The position numbers and the translations under genes are program-made. 64,000 bases of DNA from positions 20,315,624 to 20,379,623 of the forward strand of contig CM036242.1 of NCBI GenBank assembly GCA_020698575.1, in the 5' to 3' direction. This document shows positions 23,325 through 36,900 of this stretch, one piece after another. The DNA comes from Bostrychus sinensis (lineage: Eukaryota; Chordata; Actinopteri; Gobiiformes; Eleotridae). How positions within the stretch are numbered: position 1 is the first letter of the stretch; each line of letters opens with the position of its first letter. The notes beneath the pieces are model-generated. The model was given only the letters and a program-made list of their open reading frames with translations, had not been told where the DNA came from and ran no database searches.

Positions 23325-23665
23325 AGAACAAAACTGTCAAGTAATGTACATCCTTGTGAGAGTGTGTGTGATTATGTACATGTGTTTCTATAGTATCCTG
23401 TCTTTTGTATTGGAACAATGCCAAAGGAATTTTCATGGCAGGATGGCACTAGTGTGTGCAAAGATACATTCCCAAAGTGTCATTTAGAACTTACAGTGCT
23501 ATAAATGCACGTAAGTCCATCTAGTGGCACAAAGTGATATAGTGGTTGGCCCCAGATGGCACTTTGCGAGTCTGCTGTTAATAATATTATTTTTAACTGA
23601 TTATTTATTTTTGAATATCTGTGAAGAGTGCAAGTAATAAAATGTGTATGTGTGCATGTTTATGA

Positions 23666-26600
23666 GTGGAAAGAGTTAAACATTGTAGATCTCTCTGATG
23701 TCAACTTCAAACAGCACAGTACACTCTAAGAATCATATAGCAGGACAAATACATGTTATAGGCATATATTCACAAAAAGATAGACATTGCAATATGGGCC
23801 TATATCTTACCCATTATCACACACAGACCTGTTTGGTGTAAAGGAGTTCTCATATGATGGGTAGAGCTTGCCTACAAGTCTCAAAACAATACTGCGGCGC
23901 CTAAGACAATCATCTGGATCTAACGCTGGAGAATTTAGTTTCTTGCCCAAAGAGGGGTGTCCTCCAGTGGTTCATATACAAAAATGCTTGAAGGGTTTTG
24001 ATAAACAAGCATATTTGTTGTCACAGACATTTAGGACTAGATTACAATGGTAGTTCATCTTGCACTTGCATTCAAAAATTAAAATCTCATTGCTCTTGTC
24101 AGCCTTGCTCTGTTGACCTTGACCTCTTTCTTTTTGTACCCTCTCAACTCAAAAAGCTTTTTCCGTTAGGTGTGTGAGTATGTGTGTGACTGTGTGAGTG
24201 TGTCTGAGAGTCAGAACAGTGATGCTCTCAGATGTATACCCCATGTCTCATGACTTGGTTTGTCATTGCTCTTTCCCAAACTTTGCTACTGCTTTCTCAG
24301 TGCCGTGCAATATCATCTGTTGTGATTGCTAAGCAAATGAAAAAAAGAAAGAAAATTGAGAAGCGAGTGATAATGTCATCCAGCTTTTTTCAGTGTTCAA
24401 ATGTTTCAACATTTCTGTAGTCACAAAAAGTAGAAATAAACTGTTGGTATTTCCAGCTTTCAAAGACTGTCTTTTATTATTCTTCATCCTTTTGAGTGTG
24501 GTTGTCTTTTTTTTTCTTCTTTTGGCTCAGACAGACAAATTGAATCAATAAAACATTAAATCAGATAAGGAAGCAGACGACAGGACAACCAAAGGCATTT
24601 AAGTCTGTCATGTTTGGAAACCTGCATGGCAAGTAGTCTCAGAGAGTCAGAATGTTTAATCTCAATGTACATGCTGTCCAATCTGAGAAATAAGTTTGCA
24701 ACAAGAGGAAGAAATTAACAGTAAGTAAACAACCATTTGTCCACAATATTTTCCACTTATCTACTTCTGAGTGGTTCTTTACCTTAGTACTGTGGTACAA
24801 ACAAAGCTTAAACATGACTTCAGGTATAAACTACTCATAAAAATACAACATATTTACCCACAAAAACTGTGTCTTAACGCAATATGTTATTTTTGTTCAA
24901 AGCAACTGTAACATTCCTGGAAGATCTGAAAAGCGGATGTTGCTGAAAAGGTTAACATTAATGTAATGAGGTGCTGAGAAGCCAGGCAATGCTGAATTAT
25001 TCAAAAAGATCAAAGTCATAACTTATAGATGAGGGGAGTACTGATATAAAGACTGTCTAATCTTTGCCATAGCTGTTTCGGTGCTACTTGTTTTACTTTT
25101 TCTCTTTACCTGAGCAGTTATACACATAATATCAGTGTATAAAATGCAGTTTCATCACAACAACTTGTAACTCAAATTTACCAATATTGCTTGCCGGTTA
25201 TGAAATAAATGTGACAGTGAACAAATCAAATCTGTCAGTAGTTTCCTTATAGCACCAAAATAATGATAAATCAATACGTCTATGACTTTCGGAGCCTTTG
25301 AGAGTTTTAAATGGGTCAAAGTAAAGAACACTGTGGCATTGTGTCAGATAAATGAAAGTCTGCTTTTTCTAGATGTGTTGTCTTACTTTGAGACACCCAG
25401 GGGAGACTCATCACCTGGAAACATCGCACCAGCCCGGGCCATGTGCATTCTTACTGTACAACTGTCCTTAACCCATTATTTGTCCTCTCTGTTATGTTAC
25501 TGTAGATGGACATACACATTTGGACAGGGAGACTAATGCATTACTAACAGTTTCCATGTTATTTTGTACAATGCTTTGTTAGTATCTGGCCAGTAGATGG
25601 AGCTGTGGCATGGATGTTCCCAAAACAGCATCATTACATCAACATCATTACACTAACCTGGCTCTGACTTTATTATATCTAGAATTGACGCCTCAAATCT
25701 ATTCTAACTAAAAATAGTGTTGCATTAGTTGTTGGATTTTTGAAAGATTTTGGCATTTTCATTATAAACTAATTTGATGTCAATCTTTGTCTGACTGCTG
25801 TAAGATAAGTAAATATAGTGTTGGTAACAATAAAGCTACAACTGACTAAAACAAAAGAGATTATGCAGACTGTTTGGAAAGTATGCAAGTGCAGCTGTCA
25901 AACAGATTTGTGAAGCAGATTCAAGCCTGTCCTCATTCTGGCCTTTGCATTTGTCAAAAAGGTTTCACCGGGACAGAGATTAAAATAAAGATCTCTTCCT
26001 TTGCGCTTCTTTATCTCTACAAAAGCAAATTATTCTCCTGTTATCTTAACTATATATGAAAGAAAGCAGAACATTTTTGTGGATAATAATAATGTGGATA
26101 CATACAGGCTACAATAACTATGTAACTTGTATTGTATAAAAGTAGAAATGTGTTTTGTTTGCTAGATGGACTGGATACATTTGTGATGCAGTGTATGTGT
26201 GTAACTACAGAAGACCCCCAAAGGAGAAAAGTGGTGAAATGAGTGAATATAAATATAACCACGTTTTTAATAGCCTACTTTGTGACCTATATAACACTCA
26301 TATCTAGAGTAATGCCGTTGCACATGGCCCCACAGTAGAGAAGGGAAAAGGGGCATAGGTCAAGTGATAAAGGTATGATAGGAAAAGACATTTTAAATAC
26401 CTGTCTTTTAAATTCGGGGTCAGTAGGCCTAAGATTACATAATATTTCACATTGGGGTCCACTGTAGGCAGGCTATACTCCATCCATTAGTGCTTAATTA
26501 CGGGCTATATTTCTCAATGGCTCTGTGAATACGCCTATATAACAGCATTAACTTAAACACATAGGATCTTTGTCTAAATTCAGGCTTACAGCAAGAACAA
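23666..26600. other. onecut1-atosa intergenic DNA
   Basis: AT-rich with no supported gene or named repeat. A GTGTGAGTGTGTCTGAGAG-type GT-rich patch lies at about 24170-24210. An alternative onecut1 poly(A) signal is at 24435-24440. Confidence 0.4.
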
Positions 26601-27932
26601 AATGTTCACGTACGTTACCTCACGTGCATACATGAACGCGCACTGACTGACCAATCAGCTCATAGAGACCTACCCCCCGTCTTACTGCCCCACTGGCTTT
26701 CTCGCACTGTGATTAAACACGTGTGATGGTTGAGGCTAAAGTCTGGTTTTCAATCAAAGAAGGCAGCTCTCAAAAGAAGTTTGTCAAAATGTTGAACTTA
26801 CAGGTTGCTATGGCCGTGGGTTCATGTGAGGCTGGCCGAGAGGGAAGTGACGTATGGGCTGTTGTTGGGACACGTGACTGGAGCTGCACTGATATGTTTT
26901 GACAAGCAGCAGGGACTGAGTGAAGTGAGGAGGGCAGACACGACAGACTGTAAGCATCACGACAAGGAGGACGAGCAGCTTCTTTCATCCGAAATTTGCC
27001 AGAAACCTTTGACCATCGACTTAACTTTACTCACAATCGGTCATTCCGGAATGTAACAGCGCCAACTAGAAAGCATTTACGCGTTACTTCGCTACCATTC
27101 GCGCAGACGTGCCATTTGTTATTGGCATAAAAAGTTTTAATAAAGACCACAAAGGAAGTCAGTACAGCTGGCATTTCCTGTATTATATAGATGGCGATAC
27201 CTCCAGTATTGTGCGTGGACAGAAAGTGTATGATACCTGAGTTGGAATTATAACGGTGAATATGTTCTTTTCTTAGCGTAAATACCACGCCAGTCATCGG
27301 TGTCGATGTCGGTCGTTGAGCCGTGGCTACCTGTGCTGCGTTGGGGGCTGGGGTGTTAGCGAGGTCGTTGTCAGTACTAGACACTTAACGACCGCAAAGA
27401 AAGGGTCAGTTCAGTTGGTTAACGCGTTTGGTTTGGAGCTAACACTGCTGAGTTAGCATCCCCTTTGTGGCGCTGTCGCTGCTGTGACGAACCAAACATA
27501 GAGAACAGACAGAAATGCATCGCGAAGCAATGGTTCAGGTGGAGGAATTTGAGACAGACTGTGAGAGAAGACAGTTTGAATTACCTCTTGTCAGAGTTAT
27601 TACTTGCTAGCAAACAGATCGACTTCTCACTGGTAGTTCTCTGGTAGGCTATTCGCTATCAGTTGTCTTGATACTAGTGAACAATACAGTGCGACTCGAT
27701 GGACGCGTACAGTAGCATGCTAACAAAGCAATGCTTTGTTGTTGGGTAGGGGACAGCTGGCACCAAAACGGGCTTCACAGCTGATATTATTGCGTAGATA
27801 CTTCGGCAAGTCGTAGACATTGTGGGTTTTGGGTTGAGACATTGCTGTAGTTGTGTCTAAGCCGTGTGTGAAGAGAAACACCAGAAGAAGAGCCAGGCAG
27901 ACACTGAAAGCAACCTGATGACACTGGACAAC
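26601..27932 (+). promoter_or_regulatory. atosa: Probable atosa promoter and 5' leader
   Basis: CpG content rises over this interval. Three CACGTG E-boxes occur at 26621-26626, 26718-26723 and 26871-26876. The third sits in ACACGTGACT, close to the MITF/TFE CLEAR-type core, with TGACGTA, a CRE-like word, about 25 bp before it. The leader immediately precedes ATG 27933. An in-frame upstream ATG at 27918 would add five residues. Transcription start not determined. Confidence 0.45.
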
Positions 27933-27948
27933 ATGAAGCCCGAAAGAG
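27933..27948 (+). CDS. atosa: atosa coding exon 1 (start)
   Basis: ATG AAG CCC GAA AGA G then donor GTATGT. Joined to exon 2 it reads MKPERDATEEFFEYDAEEF, matching the family start. An in-frame ATG at 27918 (MTLDN extension) is the alternative start. Confidence 0.85.
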
Positions 27949-30900
27949 GTATGTGCAACACAACAAACAATTCAAGCTGTTATGTTTGCTGACATTATGG
28001 TCTGCCTGTGGATAGATGGTAAATTTACTGAACTGTGGAACTGTACCAATTTCCTCCAGATAAGGAATCAGGCCAGTTTATGTAACAGCTGGTCACTGGT
28101 TTCTGTGAATTAACAAAATTTGACCAAAGTAATCCTGGACATACACAGCACAATATTTCTGCTAGTGTTTAGGATGTTGAGCAATACTGGTTATTTTTTT
28201 TAATGCACAAGACTCTGAGGGTTTTGTTTTGATAGTCTTTCACACCAACATACTGCAAAATGTTGCTGACACCCACCTAGTTGTTGAAAGAAGGCTCCTT
28301 ATGCTCTGCAACCTGTTTACATGTTGCTGACTGTATCTGCAGCAAAAGGCAAATAGAGACAGAGGGGATATCCTTGTTTGTGTTACTGTAGTTATGCTAA
28401 CTTGAGTATTGAGCTCGGCTGCAAAAATACCTCTGGATCAAGTGAACATGTCTGCCTCAAACACTGCCAATAGCACTTGGCTGCAGTACTGTCTGTTTGG
28501 TTATATAAGCCAAATAAATCACTTTGTTATGGATTATATGTGCTATCCATGTCCAGAGTAACTTGTAACTAGATTTGTTGTTTGTAATACAACAGCTCTA
28601 TATAAATAATCAAGTAAGTGCCATTGTTTATTGTCATGATGAGCAATGAACAGACTAGGCTTTGTGTTTTGCATAGATGATAAAACTGGAGAGGGATTGC
28701 TGACTGGCTTGAGTAAGTTCAGAGCACCAAATGATGGTAGTGTGATTCCAGTCTATGCACATCCCCAAAATATAAGACTTTTAACCCTCACCCTGTCTTT
28801 CTTTCGGTTCCCAATAAAGATGTGACAGGCCGGTGTGTAGGACAGACTGACTAACAAGACTACAAGAGTCTCCACCAGTCAGCTCTAGTTGGGGACAGTT
28901 GTCATGGCTAGCTAGCACAAAAAGCTGTTAGAGTTTGAGGGGTAAAGACAGGAATCTGCAAATTGTGTGTGGGGAACAGACCCGACCAGACCTCAGTCGC
29001 AGTTGAATTTTAAAGCCAAATCGAGACTGATTACTAGCCGACCTTGTGAGAGTTTGCGCGAGAGTTTGAGTTGGTTTGAGAAATCTTGTAGTGCGTGCTT
29101 CTCCTCAGGCGCAGTCTTCAAGTATGTGATCCTCAGTCTTTTATTTGTTATAAAAAACATCTTCTGGAACTAGTCTATTAGTATGTACTACAAGTCTTTT
29201 CAAAGTCTGTAATGACTCTGAAAGTTGTGTGGTTTCCCCCTAGCTTTAGGCTCTATGGTATATAATGCTCTGGTGTAACATGCGTCATTGTTAACAGTAA
29301 ACAGTAAAGCAAATCCACCAAGATAACAGTCAAGACATAAAACACAGACCATTAAACCAAGTGACCTTGTGGGCCATTGTAAGTTACCCTAGCTCTCTTA
29401 TTGGGTATTTCGTTAATTACTGTCCCAATATTCTGCTGTGCATGAATGTAATCATCACTGTATTGTTGCCCTAGGGCACATTACTCCAGCATGTGTGTTT
29501 TTCACCCTTCATGGATTCTCACCATGTCCGATTGGTTCACCAGCTTTAGTGCTCTAATTAAGCTTGTGCTAGTAGACTCCGCATCGTAGCATTAACTCAC
29601 CATTTTGATTGACAGTCAATGTGCTGCTGCTATTGTTATTTGGAACATAGTGTACTTCTTCTGTAGTGATTGCTTATGATGTGGTGGTGGCTTTTATGAA
29701 AAAGTACTGCAGTGGAGAGAAGAGCTGTTTACTTAGTAGCTAGACAACAGCAAGGTCTAGGTTAGCACACATTGGCCCTTTTAATGTGTTGATGATCAAT
29801 TAAGAAGTTCCTAGGACTCGAAACATTCAGATTCGAAAAAATCCAGACATGTTCTTTATGTGACTGCCATCTTGGCTGTGATCACTCTTCAGTACTGTAC
29901 CATCAGTCCTTAGGGTGATGGAGAGGATTGGTTGCAATTGACATAAACTTTGGGGGACTGTGGGAACTAGTGGAGTAGCTAGTACACAAATAACACTTCA
30001 TTGCAAATCCAGACTAAATATTGTACCACAAAAAAATTGTTGTTAAACGTGCTGCAAAAAAACAACTTCATATATAGTCTTTTTTGTTCACCAAACTTCT
30101 GTTATTGATACTAAGGACAGACACTTGCTAGTCTCAGGGGCCTAACCACAGTCATCTGAGCTCCTTGTTTTTCAGTATGCTATGAGCCAGAAAGGTGTTT
30201 GTTGTGCGTGTTTTGAGGCAACAGATTGCAGTTGGCCCTAATAAGCACCATACCGTTGGGCCATGTGGTCCAGCTGACAGCTTTTACACCGCGTGTAAAG
30301 TGCCATTCTGGAAAACTGGGTGCTGTTTTACAGCAGTTGGGCAAAAGTGTAGCTTGACCTCTCAAGTTACTAACATTTTTTTATGGAAGTGTGGTTAAGC
30401 TATTTATATCCTTAAAATATGCTTTTTGTGTGTTACCTTTGTGAAAGTAGATGGTTTTATGTAAAGCTTTGACTGTTTCATACCCAAATTAGTAAAGACA
30501 CATTGCAGAGACATCTTGGGACACAATAACATGAGTGTGGTTAAGTGGTCGCTCTTTTATTCCTCACTGCATTCCCCTTCTCTGCCTCTTTCAGTCCTTT
30601 AACAATACACAGAGATGACCTCAGAGCTAGTCATACTGGAGACTCAGTCAGCTTTAATGCATTGTTTTTGGAGAGTTTTTGGTCATGCTTCCTGTTTGCA
30701 GCCATTAGTCCTTGATGTAGGAGTTGAACACAAGCCTACCACCAAAGCCTGTTCTGTGTCAGATTACAGCTGCCCTGAGATGTCTCATGTGAGGAGAGGA
30801 TCATGGCATTCACTTTTACTGACGCGAGAAGATAAGGCACAATGACGGAGACTGTTGTCCCGTTTAACACCTGTCCCGTCATGTGCACTCTCAGCTTTTC

Positions 30901-33900
30901 CACTGCCTGTGATTTAGTGAGAAGAAGCTACTACAGCTGTTCACTACACTTGTACTCTGCCTACAGTTTGTTTTTCAGTAGTTTTTCTTTTTCTTTGCTG
31001 ATTAAGTCATTTATTCCCAGTTAGTCATTTGATATCTTGTTTGTGCAATAACAACAGTTTAATATATATATATATATATTTTTTTTTTTTTTATCTAAGC
31101 ACTTGTTCAAAGGAGCATTAATCTTTCCCCAATACTCAACGTCTTAAATGCGACAATACTGATAGTTGCTGAGCAAGTGACACTGTGTGTAGCTGCCTGA
31201 CCCTCTTTTTACACAAGAGATATATGGTGGCATTTCTTGATACAATGTAGACTTACAGCTCTGAGGTACTATCTGCATCCATGGCGTCAGGCTAAATCAA
31301 TGCTGTTGTGACAGGTTAGAATGTAAGTAGCCTAGCTGTGCCTATCTGCCTGTTACAGATGATTGGGCGCCCAGTCCTCCCAGTCTTGTAATGCGCTTAC
31401 ATAAGCCTAGAACATTTTATTTAGCTCACATGCAGATAAGAGCTTTGCACACAGTAACCTTATACTGTGCAAAGTGTGCTGTTACTTAGTCACACTCCAC
31501 ATGGGTGTAAAACAAAAGTACACATTTGGTACAGCCTTTCTATACAGCTTGATGTCAGCATGGGGTCACACTAAAATACACCTCCCATACTTGGACTGGC
31601 TGGAGCAGAAAGTGGCAGAATGGCTCATATCGTCACATCCTCCTGCCTGAGTGGCTCCTCACAGCCAACCAACAGTCAGCACTGCAGGAAGAGGAAGCAC
31701 CATCTGGACCTAGTGACTTTGTTGTGGAAAGGGTATTAAGGTGTGGATTTTGTTTCAATATTAGGCAAATGTGTTTTTGCTAGTATCAACAAAATTATAT
31801 TATCCAACTATTGCCCCCTCCAGTTATCCTAATCTAAAACCATACAAAATCTAAGTTTGCAGACGTGTTGCTATCTCATAGGGCAACACAGAGTAAACAA
31901 AGAAAAAACTTGGCGTTTTGTTCAAATGTTTAGAGTATGTCATGCCTCCACTATGTATGGTATGGTATTTCTGTAACTGAATCAACAACAAAGACAGATT
32001 TTGTTGTTTTGTTTGTCTTAGCCGTGATAATTTATAGCTATAGAATTGTTTTTGTATGAGACAGTTTACCATCTCCAATATCTTCTTAGCTGCAGTAAAC
32101 GCCTTTTTTTTATTTGAACCTAATATTTACACAACTTTGGTAAAAAATAGAGCAAGTTTGACATATCCTTGCCCACGAACATTTGCTCAATGACTTTTTT
32201 CAAAACATCCCCAATGTTTCAGGTCTTGTGTGTCAAAGGTAAAGATATTTGTAAAAGTTGTTAAATGATATAGCTTAGTATCCATTTGCCCATCTGGCTA
32301 TTAATATTAACACAGCTGGGTAACCAGATTGAGGGAGGTTTTGAGTTCAGTCATCAGACACCACACATCTTTTGTTGCTGAGGGCGTTATGTAAGCCAGC
32401 ACTTCAATCAGGTTCACACACATACAGAGTGTTCTGGTATAGTAACAGCACCACTCCACTTTCTGAGGCTTTACTCAACAACAGTGCTGCAAGCTAAATG
32501 CTAACAATAGCAAGGTACGTGTCCACAAAGATCATGCTGATATATTGCTAGCACTGCTCTGAATAGTTCTACAAACACAAAGTGGACTATAGGCCAGATT
32601 TTGAGAACGTTTGCAAGAACCACAAACCAACAAATTTGCCACAAACTACTATAAAATGGGTTTTCTATGAGACAGTTTTATATTTCACTTATGTGATTGA
32701 TTTTTAAAGGAATGACGATCAGGCCACAACTGTGTGTTAACAAAGAACACCTCCGGGGCTCGTTGTGGCGGCATTAAGCACATTGTTTATTAACAACAGT
32801 GAGGTTAATTTGAGACTCCTCATGATCCTCTTTCCTCTTTCTCCATTGTCTCATTCATTTAGTCTTACAACAACTACTCCCATACGGGCTCATCCAGTTA
32901 CCAGACCAAATGACTGCCAGTCTGTTCTGATAAATTAGGTTAATGTGTTTTTCCACCCACTTTGATATTGTTGTCTGTCTTTTTCTTGAGTTCAAACTCA
33001 AAGTTTGACCAAACACAGTTCTTTAGATTCTTGGTAAGTGTTTTTCAAAGACTATGAGAAGAATTGACTAGTTTGTGTTTTGTTTTTCAATGAGTTGCAA
33101 CTTTGTCCAGGGTAGTTAATTCCAGTGGCCAACCCCCGCAGTCCTGTTTGACACAGCTGACACACTTTTCACTTGGCCTTTGAACTGTTCCTCTCAGGTT
33201 GCTCAATTTGGACACTCATTGCTAGAAATTGGCTTGGGCAGCACAGGCAGTCAAAGGCCAGTGCACTCAAGTGTGAGAGGGTGGTTCTGGTTACCGGGAG
33301 ACGCTGGTTTGTCCTACTGCCCTAATGTCTGTCACCCACCAGCGGTCAGTACTCTCTAAATTTAAAATTCCCCAGCAGAGTTGTTTTCATATGCAGTTTT
33401 ACAAGTTGTAAAACTGATTTTAATATGTATGAATATCATATCATATAATATCAGGTCTGACTGGGACATGTTTTTTTTCCCAGTTTGACCCCGTTACATA
33501 ACTGGTATTACCACGACAATGTAATCACAATCCGCTGCTGTATGAATAAAGGAGCATATGGACCATGCTACCGAATGCCTGGGCAGCTAAGGTCAACAAG
33601 GCAACAGTGGAACTGCAAAGCATTTTGTTTTGTCAGGGAGAATACCAGAGTTTGTCAGCTAAATTATCACAAATTTGGGATATGTTTGTCACTTCAAATT
33701 TGTTCAAGCATGCTTTGTAAGTGTTTTTAGGCAGCTGGTGGAACCATTAGTTACTGTGGAGAAGTTGGCTTCACAAAGGGCATCCACTGTCTGAAAATGA
33801 CTTAAATTTTTGTAAACTTTCCTCACCACCATCCATCCCCGAACAGATTTTGATCAGAGAGGTCCAAAAAAAAAGAGATGTTAGATGCAGCGTTGACCTG

Positions 33901-36900
33901 TTAAAAGACCCAGTCGGCACCGCACAGTCAAGAGATGCCCCCTGCATCATATCCACAAAATCAGCTGCCGTTTGATGCTTCTGTATAACCTGAAGCTTCT
34001 TTCTGATTGATCCTCTGGCTTAGCATAGGCAAAATTTTAGGGGGTCTACAACTTAACTTTTTCATCCCATAACTCCCAGGATCTTTTAAAATGACTAAAT
34101 CGACTGAATTACTGTGTCCAACCTCGGTGGCACATTGTCAGAGTAGTTGCTTGTGCTGCTCAAAAGTCCTGGTTGCCTCATTCAAAGACAGAAAACATTT
34201 TTGTTTTTGCCATCAGGAGGCCATCATAGTTTGAATGCCTGACAGATAATAACCTAAAAGCCTAAAATGGTCTTAAACTTTAGATCAGCTGATGAACAGC
34301 GTAGTTTAAATGAAGTTTTCAACAAATTGTGCACTCTCTATTTGTTGTCTCTTTCTCCAAAATGCGACTAGATTAAGATAGTGAAAAGGTTAAATACCAG
34401 GATTTGTTTGCCATTTGTGGCTTTGTAGCCACAAAGGTAAAAAAAATAAATAAAATACTTTTCCACTGTGTTTTAGTGGGTGAAAGCTTGTTTTTTCATT
34501 TCATTTAAGAAGAGTAACATAGTTGCTCAGCTGTTAAACAAAGACTCTGTTTATGGCCAACAATAATGGGAGTGGGAGAGAGGGATGGGCAAGGAAAGGG
34601 GGTGAGTAGGTCTGGGTCTAGTTTGTTTGTTGGCAGTGGAGTGCAACAGCAGCTGAGTTCACAAAACAGAAGTTGACTCCTTCTCGACTGAAACTGTACT
34701 AACAGACCATAGCCAATCACAGCCTGTTGCTATGTGTGCTGTGAATCTGCCCCTTTTGTGTTCACAATGGGAGAGAGCGACTCACAGATCAGAGTCTTCA
34801 CAGCCTACTCCTAAATCAAGTAGGAGTAGGCCTGCAAAAGTTTTCAAGCAGGCAAGCTCTAACACACCACTAGATTCTAATGGAGTGAGTGTGCTGACAA
34901 GTCAGTTATTAACATGAAAACAATTCCAGTAAAGTAATCCAGTAAGTGAAGTCATAATAGCTTCTTTAATACACAAGGTAAACTTTCAATATTACTGATC
35001 AAACATAAAAACAGATGTCTTGGATCACTATGCCAAAATGTTTATTAATAGTTTTATTGCAGTCTCTTACCTTGTATTTTACAGGTTGCCCTCTCCACTA
35101 ATTCCAAAGCAATGAAAAACAGGATAGGTGAGCCGGCACTTACGTTAGATTTAATGTTATGAAGTGCTATGGAAACACAGCTGACACTATTATTATAAAT
35201 GAGAGCTGCTGGAGTATTAGAGGGCCAAAAACAATGGATCAATCTCATGCAAAGTGGAATGAACACCTAGACGATGTGACGCATAGAGAACATGATCGCA
35301 TAAACCCAGCTTAGGAGACAAACGTAATACAATACAAGGGTCTGTTTACACATGTAAGTTAGTCACATACTCTAATATTGTATGTCTGCTGCTATAGTTC
35401 TTTCTTATGCCTTTACACATTTATCCTCTTGATTTAGAGGGTGTTAAAGCCACATTGTGTTAGTTTTATGACTTGCCAAAGGGGAAACTTGATTTGGCCC
35501 GGTTAACATAGTGACAAACAACAACAACAAAACCTACTCAAGTCAGACAGGTCTCAGCAAACAATGTAATAAACAAAGGCTGTCGTCTGGGCTGTAACCT
35601 CATCACTCCCCACAAGGAAGCTGCTAGCTAACCAGGCAGGAAGTCTGAAAAGCAATGATAGAGACTGTAACACAGACTTATCCCCATTCAGGGACTTAAC
35701 AGGGGCAATGTGAGGGGAAAAAAAACACATAATTCAACTCTGTGGCCTATTTTACAAGCATTGAGGTCCAGTCATTCATTCATTATTCATTCATTCATAT
35801 CTTTTTCTGCTTATTTCCGTTAGGGGTCGCGGGTGACTGGACCCTAACATTGGGCCTTAGGCGGTGTACACCCTGGACAGGGGCCAGCTTGTCGCAGGGC
35901 TGACACAGAGACACAGAAAACAACTATTAATTTTTACATTCATTCACTAGGGGCAATTTAGGGTCACCAATTCACCTAACACATGTATGTCTTTGGACAG
36001 TGGGAGGAAGCTGGACTACCCGGAGAGAGCCCACAGTAACACAGGGAGGACATGCAGGCTCCACCCAGAGAGATTGTGTGTTGGCCGGCCCAAGAATTGG
36101 GGGGGCCCAACATCTGTCCCTTTCATGGTTGTGTAAAGCAGAATTGACCCATTTTCATGAAGTAACTTGAGTATTGAGTGGCTACAAAGTTCTTTTTTGC
36201 CTGCGTATTGATTTCCTCTATCAAAACTAGACAAGACAAGCTATTACGGTTTCTAAAATCATCAGGGTTCGTTCCATCAGGGAACTAGCCTTATTAAATT
36301 GGCTTGGTAGCTAGTGCTACCTTGATGAGCTTTTCCACTTTTGTAAGACACGCTGCAGATAAACGCCTGTGATAGGCCAGTTCCAAATCAAACCGGAGAA
36401 ATGCTCTGCTCTGAGAGGGGAACCAGACTGTCCTGCTTGTGAAAAGCAAGACAGTCTAGCTCACCAGGCTATCAGGGAACAGGCTGTAGCAGTCATGTGC
36501 GAGTCACTCTTATGAGGCCTATTTAAAAGCACTTGTGATCAAAGACAGGGCATACAATATTTAATGTTTGACTGTTGGACAATATGACATAGATTTAATT
36601 TTATTAATTTAAAATGCTGCTCCTGTTTCTGTACACTGATATTTAAAGTAATTCTGGCTGTAAGATGCAATTCCAGACTATTGAAATGGTGGTGAATCCA
36701 GTGTTTAGTGCCGCCCCCACTTCCATTTATCACCAATGATTCTCTTTTCAGCTGTGAAAATTCACAGATCCAGTTGTTTGGCTTTTAAACTCAATTAGTT
36801 ACTTAGCAAACTTAGCAAGTTTGAGATAGAGCCTCACTTTACCTCTTAAGGCCAATGTGAGAAACACAGTGATGTATTGCTTGAAGTCACTGACATCAAA

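Larger units (their letters stand above)
19617..23665 (+). other. onecut1: Probable long 3'UTR of onecut1
   Basis: No supported ORF, and the stretch is AT-rich with AATAAA signals at 22174-22179, 23260-23265 and 23636-23641. The last is followed at once by a GT-rich stretch (TGTGTATGTGTGCATG), the expected downstream element, so a poly(A) site near 23655 is favoured. A further AATAAA lies at 24435-24440. Family members are known for long 3'UTRs. The true end needs transcript data. Confidence 0.45.
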
